A stretch of DNA of 11,734 nucleotides from Sulfurimonas sp. (lineage in GTDB: Bacteria; Campylobacterota; Campylobacteria; Campylobacterales; Sulfurimonadaceae): contig DQSP01000087.1 of NCBI GenBank assembly GCA_015663215.1, positions 1-11,734 of the forward strand. Direction: 5' to 3'. A program made the translations under genes and the position numbers. The notes beneath the pieces were generated by a model that worked only from the letters and a program-made list of their open reading frames with translations, ran no database searches and was not told where the DNA came from. Shown in pieces: positions 6,930-11,734 of this stretch. Within the stretch, counting starts at the first letter, position 1. Every line of letters starts with the position of its first letter.

Positions 6930-7415
6930 ATGAAAGCGACAAAAATTATATTATCACTAGCAGTGATAGGAACATTAACATTAGGTTTTGCAGCAACAGA
7001 TGTAACAATCGATGCACAAATTGAGGCAATTCAATCAGCACCAGCAGGTGAGCGTGTAGAACTTATGAATGAGTTTAAAACACAACTCTCAAATATGAAT
7101 GAAGAAGATAGATCAGCTGCGATTACACAGATGAGAGAAAAAATGCAAGCACAGATGCAAGAGCGTGGAGAGTCAGGTGAGATGAATCATGAGCAGATGC
7201 AAGAACATAGAGCAGAGATGCAAGAACATGGGGCGCAGATGCAAGAACATGCAAGTGAGATGCAGATGGAGCATGGCAATGAGATGAATAGAATGCAAAA
7301 CATGAACCAACAACAAGCGGGGAACCAGCTTGGACATGAAAACGAACGTTTAGGCGGTTCTTTTAATATGGAAAATGTATCTTCTCGCGAAGGTATGTTT
7401 GGAGAGAGACATTAG
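6930..7415 (+). CDS. exported Met/His-rich protein with MQEH heptad repeats, 161 aa
   Basis: Periplasmic by signal peptide (MKATK, hydrophobic 6-20, cleavage near FAA at 20-22). The mature protein has 16 Met and 7 His and no Cys. Residues 30-78 form an amphipathic helical region. From 85 onward the motif MQEH repeats every seven residues at 90-93, 97-100 and 104-107, then as MQMEH at 111-115, with HEQM at 87-90. On a helix these Met and His residues fall on one face. MxxH/HxxM motifs are the metal sites of the silver-binding protein SilE, so binding of Cu(I) or Ag(I) is a reasonable inference, although I see no overall homology to SilE. Residues 120-161 look disordered. The start at 6930 has AAAGGA 7 bases upstream; an ATG at 6894 lies inside the candidate promoter and lacks a ribosome site. 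It stands between the pump and barrel genes. Confidence 0.85.
   Translation: MKATKIILSLAVIGTLTLGFAATDVTIDAQIEAIQSAPAGERVELMNEFKTQLSNMNEEDRSAAITQMREKMQAQMQERGESGEMNHEQMQEHRAEMQEHGAQMQEHASEMQMEHGNEMNRMQNMNQQQAGNQLGHENERLGGSFNMENVSSREGMFGERH
7197..7274 (+). repeat. tandem 21-bp repeat encoding MQEH heptads
   Basis: The 12-mer ATGCAAGAACAT occurs exactly at 7197-7208, 7218-7229 and 7239-7250, each 21 bases apart. A degenerate fourth copy with one extra codon is at 7260-7274. The repeat is in frame and multiplies a Met/His motif. Identical DNA in the core suggests recent in-frame duplication or repeat slippage, so copy number may vary between strains. Confidence 0.8.
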
Positions 7416-7421
7416 TCTCTC
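7404..7421. other. small hairpin over the stop codon of the Met/His-rich gene
   Basis: GAGAGAC (7404-7410) pairs with GTCTCTC (7415-7421) around the loop ATTA, and the TAG stop spans loop and stem. The following sequence has no run of T, so full termination is unlikely. It may stabilise the upstream message or reduce expression of the downstream barrel gene. Confidence 0.4.
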
Positions 7422-7448
7422 CATCTTAATACATAAAGGAGTTAAAGC

Positions 7449-8288
7449 ATGAAAATAGCTTTACATTTTTTAATAGTAACACTACTATCGAGTTCACTTT
7501 TTGCTTACGTAGATAGTGATATGGATGGGGTTGAAGATGCAGTAGACAGATGTCCAAATACATCTTTTAGTGATTTAGTTGATATTGATGGGTGTACAAA
7601 AAAAAGTTTAATCTCGCCTCATCATTACGACATAATATTTGGTGCTAGCTACTCAGCATCTGACTACCAGACACTCAATGCAACTGATACACTAGCAGGA
7701 ACACTTCAAGTAGACTACTATTATAAAAACTTTTCACTACAAGCTTCAACTTCTTACTTTACAACTGATGGAAGTGGTTTTAGTGATAGTGGACTCTATG
7801 ACTCTTTTGTAGGAACATCCTACCAGTTTAGACCAACACAGAACTTTTCACTGCGTTTTGGTGTGGGTGCACTCCTGCCAACATATGAAACTACACTCAA
7901 CAATAACAATATGGACTATACAGCTAATGTAAACTTGAGCTACAACATAGGGAAAATAAACCTCTTTGGAGGATATGGATACACTATTATTAATGATGAT
8001 AATGTAAATGTGGTAGATGTGAATGGAACAACAACTTCAATATTGCATCAAAATACAAATGCATTGAGTCTTGGTTTAGGGATGAATATGACACCAAAAA
8101 CATATATGAGTATGGCATATAATATTAGTAATAGTATTTACACTAACATAGAGGATATATCCACAGCTTCTGTTTATATGTATCACACTATTGATGCACA
8201 TTGGTTCTCTACTCTCTCATACGCATATGGACTCAGCAATAGTGCGAGTGATCACTATGCATCTGTGCGTTTGGGTTACTTTTTTTAA
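7449..8288 (+). CDS. outer-membrane beta-barrel with N-terminal TSP3 calcium motif, 279 aa
   Basis: A signal peptide (1-19) is followed by a thrombospondin type-3 type Ca-binding motif, DSDMDGVEDAVDRCPNT (22-38), and a partial second unit VDIDGC (44-49); C35 and C49 could form a disulfide. From about residue 58 the protein consists of alternating amphipathic strands rich in Tyr, Ser, Asn and Gly, about 10-12 of them, ending in VRLGYFF with a C-terminal Phe, the usual signal for assembly by the Bam complex. I do not recognise a named family, and substrate and pore activity are unknown. AAAGGAG lies 7 bases before the ATG. Its place between the Met/His-rich gene and the regulator suggests a role in the metal response, such as an outer-membrane port or a stress-related envelope protein, but this is inference from position. 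Confidence 0.82.
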   Translation: MKIALHFLIVTLLSSSLFAYVDSDMDGVEDAVDRCPNTSFSDLVDIDGCTKKSLISPHHYDIIFGASYSASDYQTLNATDTLAGTLQVDYYYKNFSLQASTSYFTTDGSGFSDSGLYDSFVGTSYQFRPTQNFSLRFGVGALLPTYETTLNNNNMDYTANVNLSYNIGKINLFGGYGYTIINDDNVNVVDVNGTTTSILHQNTNALSLGLGMNMTPKTYMSMAYNISNSIYTNIEDISTASVYMYHTIDAHWFSTLSYAYGLSNSASDHYASVRLGYFF

Positions 8289-8297
8289 GACAACAAG

Positions 8298-8936
8298 ATG
8301 AAAAAAGAGATACTTTTACTTGAAGACGATATCGATTTAGCAGAAACCCTCAAAGAGCTTTTAGAATCTCAGAGTTATGCTGTAGATATGGTTCACAGTG
8401 GAGAGGGTGCTATTGATGCTTCTTATGAGAAAAAGTATCAACTCTACATTTTTGATATCAATGTCGGCGATATGAATGGGCTTGAACTTTTAGAGTCTCT
8501 TCGAGGAGCAGATGATACTACACCTGCTATTTTCATCAGTGCACTCATAGATATGAACTCTATTGCAAAAGCTTTTGCAATAGGTGCAGAGGATTACATC
8601 AAAAAGCCATTTTTTCCAGAGGAGTTGCTCATCCGTGTAAACGCCAAGTTTCTGCAAATAAATAGCGATATAGAGTATGAAAATCTTCGCTATATTCCTG
8701 ATAAAAAAGAGCTCTACATTGATGACAAATACATCTCACTTGGAGAGGTTCAAGAGTGCTTATGCGATATCTTTATGACAAATATAGGCAATGTTTTAGA
8801 TAAAAGTATATTGATGGATTGTTTAGTGCAACCATCAGATACAGCCTTAAGGGTGGCACTCAACAAGCTCAAACAGTTAACATCACTGCCTATTAGAAAC
8901 ATCCGTGGTGTGGGGTATATACTTGAAAAAAGTTGA
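8298..8936 (+). CDS. OmpR-family response regulator, 212 aa
   Basis: The receiver domain (about 3-118) has the acidic pair D10/D11, phosphoacceptor D53 (YIFDINVGDMNG), switch residue S81 (AIFISA) and K103 in IKKPF. The C-terminal winged helix (about 125-210) ends in the characteristic IRNIRGVGYILE. It is phosphorylated by a cognate kinase, probably the one encoded next, and binds tandem DNA repeats; the 11-bp repeat at 6869-6889 is the best candidate nearby. The gene starts 9 bases after the barrel stop. The region before the ATG has only a poor Shine-Dalgarno (AAGACAACAAG), so translation may depend on the upstream gene. No key residue is missing. By context it most likely controls the metal efflux genes. 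Confidence 0.94.
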   Translation: MKKEILLLEDDIDLAETLKELLESQSYAVDMVHSGEGAIDASYEKKYQLYIFDINVGDMNGLELLESLRGADDTTPAIFISALIDMNSIAKAFAIGAEDYIKKPFFPEELLIRVNAKFLQINSDIEYENLRYIPDKKELYIDDKYISLGEVQECLCDIFMTNIGNVLDKSILMDCLVQPSDTALRVALNKLKQLTSLPIRNIRGVGYILEKS

Positions 8937-9954
8937 GATAGAGTCATTAGTAAAGAGTTTTATACTCTTTTTTGTATCCCAAACACTCCTTCTTGGAGTA
9001 GTTTTCTTTTTGGAGTACAATAAAGAGATTAAAAGTTTAGATGAGTCACTCTTTCAAGAGATGCGTATCTGTAGTTACGACCTCAAATGTGAAGAGTTTA
9101 GTTTAGACTTTGTTCCAAAAGAGAAGTTTGAACTCTATAAACTTTATAAGGACAAAGATGGACTGAGTAGTTATTTTTCCATAGGTACTTCACAAAAAAA
9201 TGCTCTAAAAATTCACTATTCAAAAGAGCAGTATCTCCAACAACACTCTCTAATACAAAAAGATTCAATTAAGAGCTTTTTAATAATTTTACTAGTTGTA
9301 GCAATATTCTCAGCAGTTTTTTCTATCTATACACTCTCTCCATTACGAAATGCCTTGAAAATGACAGAGGAGTTTATAAAAGATATTTTACATGACTTTA
9401 ATACACCACTCTCAACCCTGCGTTTAAACCTCTCAATGCTTAAAAGTGAAGTAGGAGAAAACAAAAAAATACTCCGTATAGAAAATACAGTACAAAACAT
9501 CTTAAATCTCCAGTCAAATCTTCGCTCTTACCTTAATAACCATGAGTTACAAAAAGAGCATTTTGAGTTAAAAAGTTTCTTAGATGAGCGAGTAGCACTC
9601 ATAGAGAAAAACTACAGAGATATCGACTTCTCTGTAGAAGGAGTAGAAATAAATCTTCATATCAACAGAGACTCTTTTGCAAGAGTAATAGACAATCTCC
9701 TCTCAAACGCAGCTAAATATAACAAAAAAAATGGAGAAGTAAAGCTTATAGTGAAAAAAGATAGACTCATCATAAGCGACACAGGTAAAGGAATACAAAA
9801 CCCCAAAAAAGTTTTTGAGCGTTTTTATAAAGAGCAGGAGAGAGGCATAGGTATAGGACTGCATATTGTTAAAAAATTATGTGATGCAATGGAGATACAG
9901 ATAGATGTTGAGAGCGAGGTAGGGAGAGGGAGTCGCTTTATATTAGTTTTGTAA
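8923..9954 (+). CDS. sensor histidine kinase, 343 aa, TTG start
   Basis: A membrane sensor kinase with TM1 at about 10-30, a short periplasmic domain (about 31-117) and TM2 at about 118-138. It then goes almost directly into the HisKA domain with phosphorylated H157 in LHDFNTPLS; no clear HAMP domain is visible. The catalytic domain shows the N-box DNLLSNAAKYN (256-266), the G1 box SDTGKGI (285-291) and the G2 box GIGIGLHIVKKL. The periplasmic part has C50 and C56 in CSYDLKC, a possible metal or redox site. The frame stays open from GTG 8905, but TTG 8923 gives the conventional MKKVEIESL start with GGGG 7 bases upstream and a 14-base overlap with the regulator gene; GTG 8905 would overlap by 32. 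It probably senses periplasmic metal and phosphorylates the regulator encoded just before it. Confidence 0.9.
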   Translation: MKKVEIESLVKSFILFFVSQTLLLGVVFFLEYNKEIKSLDESLFQEMRICSYDLKCEEFSLDFVPKEKFELYKLYKDKDGLSSYFSIGTSQKNALKIHYSKEQYLQQHSLIQKDSIKSFLIILLVVAIFSAVFSIYTLSPLRNALKMTEEFIKDILHDFNTPLSTLRLNLSMLKSEVGENKKILRIENTVQNILNLQSNLRSYLNNHELQKEHFELKSFLDERVALIEKNYRDIDFSVEGVEINLHINRDSFARVIDNLLSNAAKYNKKNGEVKLIVKKDRLIISDTGKGIQNPKKVFERFYKEQERGIGIGLHIVKKLCDAMEIQIDVESEVGRGSRFILVL

Positions 9955-9984
9955 AACATCATTAGTTTTTAACCAAATAGAGAG

Positions 9985-9990
9985 TATAAT
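9985..9990 (+). promoter_or_regulatory. perfect -10 placed for leaderless dnaG transcript
   Basis: TATAAT ends 7 bases before the ATG of the primase gene, so transcription should begin on or beside the start codon. There is no AGGA-type ribosome site in the intervening TCTCAC, and only a distant AGAGAG. The -10 is framed by GAGA (9982-9985 region) and TCTC, an imperfect dyad that could be incidental. The arrangement repeats that at 551-566. Confidence 0.6.
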
Positions 9991-9996
9991 TCTCAC

Positions 9997-11664
9997 ATGA
10001 TTGCACAAGACTCCATAGAAGCCCTAAAGGCACAACTCGATATTGTTGATGTTATTGGAAACTATGTAGAGTTAAAAAAAGCAGGGGGGAACTTTAAAGC
10101 CCCTTGCCCCTTCCACGATGAAAAATCCCCCTCATTTGTAGTAAGCCCTCAGAAGCAGATATATCACTGTTTTGGATGTCAGGCGAGTGGTAATGCCATT
10201 GGTTTTGTGATGGAGTATGAGAAGCTTAACTACCCTGAAGCTCTTGAAAAGTTAGCTGAAAACTATAACTTTACACTCACCTATACTGATAACAAACATA
10301 ACAAACCTCGCTCACAAGTTATGGACAAGCTTAACGAATGGTACCAAACACTCCTGAGCACACATAAAATAGCTTCTGCTTATGTGCAAGAACGCGGTAT
10401 TTATGAGAGTAGTGTTGAGAAATTTGGCATAGGGTATGCCCCTGACTCAAACGCGACACTTGACTACATTCGCTCACAACAGTTTGCTATAAAAGAGGCT
10501 ATAGATATGGGTGTTGTTGGGTATGAACCAAGTCGAAACCAAACTTATGCTCGTTTTATAGAGCGGGTTACATTTCCCATACACTCTGCAAATGGTAGCA
10601 TTGTTGGTTTTGGTGGTCGTACCATCACAGGACACAATGCAAAGTATGTGAACTCTCCTGAAACAGCTTACTTTAACAAGTCGCGTTTGCTCTATGCTTA
10701 TCACTTAGCAAAAAAAGCCTTGTATAAAAAAGAAGAGATTATCATAACAGAGGGCTACCTCGATGTTATAATGTTGCATCAAGCAGGGTTTGATAATGCA
10801 GTAGCTACTCTTGGAACAGCACTGACAGTTGAACACTTACCTCTCTTACGAAAAGGAACACCACGAGTTGTTATGGCGTATGATGGCGACAAAGCAGGTC
10901 GAGCAGCAGCACTTAAAGCTTCTAAGCTTCTCAGTGCTAGTGGATTTAACGGTGGTGTTGTCGTTTTTGAGGGAGGGCTTGATCCTGCTGATATGGTAAA
11001 AGATGGTCGAGTCGAAGAGTTAGCCGATATGTTTCGCGATCCTAAACCTTTTATAGAGTTTGTTTTAGATGAGATACTTTCACTTTATGATCTTTCCAAT
11101 CCTAAAGAGAAAGAGTCTTGCATGGGTGAGGGTGTGTCTTACTTAAAAACACTCTCTCCACTGCTACAAGAGGAGTACAAGACATACTTAGCCTCGCGTT
11201 TAGGCGGGATGGGAGTCTCTCCTTCACTAGTAAGAATCCATAACAACAATCAGCAAAATAGTAATGCCCCACTCATGCAAAAAAACTCACATAAAGATTT
11301 TTGGGAACTAACACTTATAAAAACTGTTATAGAAAAACCAGAGCTGATAAACCAAATTCTTGATGTTTTAGACCCTTCACTTTTGCAGTTTCACTCACGA
11401 GAGTTTTCTTTAGCACTTGCAGGTAAAACAGATGCCCCTGAACTTATGTCTATTATCGTAGATGAGAGTATTGTAGTTTTAGCAGATGAAGAAGCATTAA
11501 ATGCTGAACTACTCACTTTTCTTTCCCGCTACTATGAGAGAGAACTTCGAAAAGTAAATATGGCTAACAATATCTCTTTTGAAGAGAAAGCTTTTTACAT
11601 AAGAAAGTTTCGTGGAAAAATTGCGAAACTCAAACAGGGTGTGCTTGTAAACCTAGGTGATTAA
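9997..11664 (+). CDS. dnaG: DNA primase DnaG, 555 aa
   Basis: Synthesises RNA primers for chromosome replication and works with the replicative helicase DnaB. The N-terminal zinc-binding domain has C37, H40, C58 and C61 (CPFH and CFGC). The catalytic core carries RVTFPI (190-195), GFGGR (204-208) and KYVNSPET (216-223). The TOPRIM metal-binding residues are E252 (TEGYLDV) and D296/D298 (YDGDKAGRAA), followed by DPADMV (329-334). The C-terminal part (about 430-555) is less conserved, as expected for the helicase-interaction domain. The length is normal for the family in Campylobacterota. The gene follows the kinase by 42 bases but has its own TATAAT promoter, and it appears unrelated in function to the metal locus. 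The start agrees with the conserved N-terminus (IEALKAQLDIVDVIGNYV) and lacks a Shine-Dalgarno. Confidence 0.98.
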   Translation: MIAQDSIEALKAQLDIVDVIGNYVELKKAGGNFKAPCPFHDEKSPSFVVSPQKQIYHCFGCQASGNAIGFVMEYEKLNYPEALEKLAENYNFTLTYTDNKHNKPRSQVMDKLNEWYQTLLSTHKIASAYVQERGIYESSVEKFGIGYAPDSNATLDYIRSQQFAIKEAIDMGVVGYEPSRNQTYARFIERVTFPIHSANGSIVGFGGRTITGHNAKYVNSPETAYFNKSRLLYAYHLAKKALYKKEEIIITEGYLDVIMLHQAGFDNAVATLGTALTVEHLPLLRKGTPRVVMAYDGDKAGRAAALKASKLLSASGFNGGVVVFEGGLDPADMVKDGRVEELADMFRDPKPFIEFVLDEILSLYDLSNPKEKESCMGEGVSYLKTLSPLLQEEYKTYLASRLGGMGVSPSLVRIHNNNQQNSNAPLMQKNSHKDFWELTLIKTVIEKPELINQILDVLDPSLLQFHSREFSLALAGKTDAPELMSIIVDESIVVLADEEALNAELLTFLSRYYERELRKVNMANNISFEEKAFYIRKFRGKIAKLKQGVLVNLGD

Positions 11665-11695
11665 GCAGTTATGAAATTTTTATAAGTTATTTTGA

Positions 11696-11701
11696 TATAC
11701 T
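11696..11701 (+). promoter_or_regulatory. candidate -10 for the gene starting at 11730
   Basis: TATACT preceded by TTTTGA and an A/T-rich tract (11670-11693) would start transcription near 11708, giving a leader of about 22 bases that includes AAGGTGA. No -35 consensus is visible. No terminator hairpin is seen between the dnaG stop and this site, so read-through from dnaG is also possible. Confidence 0.4.
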
Positions 11702-11729
11702 TAAGGTAAATTAATTTTAAGGTGACTTC

Positions 11730-11734
11730 ATGGC
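11730..11734 (+). CDS. start of a further gene, cut by the window edge
   Basis: ATG at 11730 follows a good Shine-Dalgarno (AAGGTGA at 11719-11725). Only the start codon and two bases of the second codon (GC, beginning an Ala codon) are inside the window, so the product cannot be named. Confidence 0.5.

Noticed and set aside
7197..7274. Tandem repeats as a CRISPR-like array
   Set aside because: The repeats are in frame within a secreted protein, 12 bases long with 9-base spacers that also encode a consistent pattern.
8905..8922. GTG 8905 as kinase start
   Set aside because: It adds six residues encoded within the conserved C-terminal codons of the regulator, has no better ribosome site, and TTG 8923 yields a typical MKK start. 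Not fully excluded.

Overview
The window looks like chromosomal DNA of a Campylobacterota bacterium (formerly Epsilonproteobacteria), probably a free-living Sulfurimonas-like genus. The grounds are AT-rich coding with strong AT bias at third positions, the compact one-direction layout, promoters with a recognisable -10 but no clear -35, and the general look of the DnaG primase, the small histidine kinase and the DUF302 protein. This placement is recollection of family style, not a search result.

Layout. Positions 1-140 hold no gene but carry a strong hairpin behind a candidate extended -10. A leftward gene of unknown function (141-494) is divergent from a small exported CzcI-like protein (566-883), whose start codon sits exactly where transcription should begin. 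A rho-independent terminator (about 1019-1045) and a new promoter (about 1098) separate that gene from a run of eight closely spaced rightward genes: DUF302 protein, TolC-type outer-membrane channel, periplasmic adaptor, heavy-metal RND pump, a Met/His-rich exported protein, a Ca-binding (TSP3) outer-membrane barrel, an OmpR-type response regulator and its histidine kinase. DnaG primase (9997-11664) follows from its own promoter, and the first five bases of another gene close the window.

Working together. The channel, adaptor and RND pump should form one tripartite HME-type metal efflux complex spanning both membranes. The CzcI-like protein, DUF302 protein, Met/His-rich protein and barrel are probable accessories for sensing, buffering or passing metal in the periplasm. 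The two-component system is the probable local regulator, and an 11-bp direct repeat just upstream of the Met/His-rich gene is a good candidate for its operator. The metal is uncertain. The adaptor carries a His/Glu loop and the pump cleft carries Glu residues, which suggest divalent ions. The Met/His protein looks suited to Cu(I)/Ag(I), and the pump's TM4 lacks the first Asp typical of CzcA.

The most interesting items are the Met/His heptad ladder (residues 90-115 of the 6930-7415 protein), the direct-repeat operator, and two genes (566 and 9997) that appear to be transcribed as leaderless mRNAs. No mobile element, CRISPR array, tRNA or rRNA was seen.
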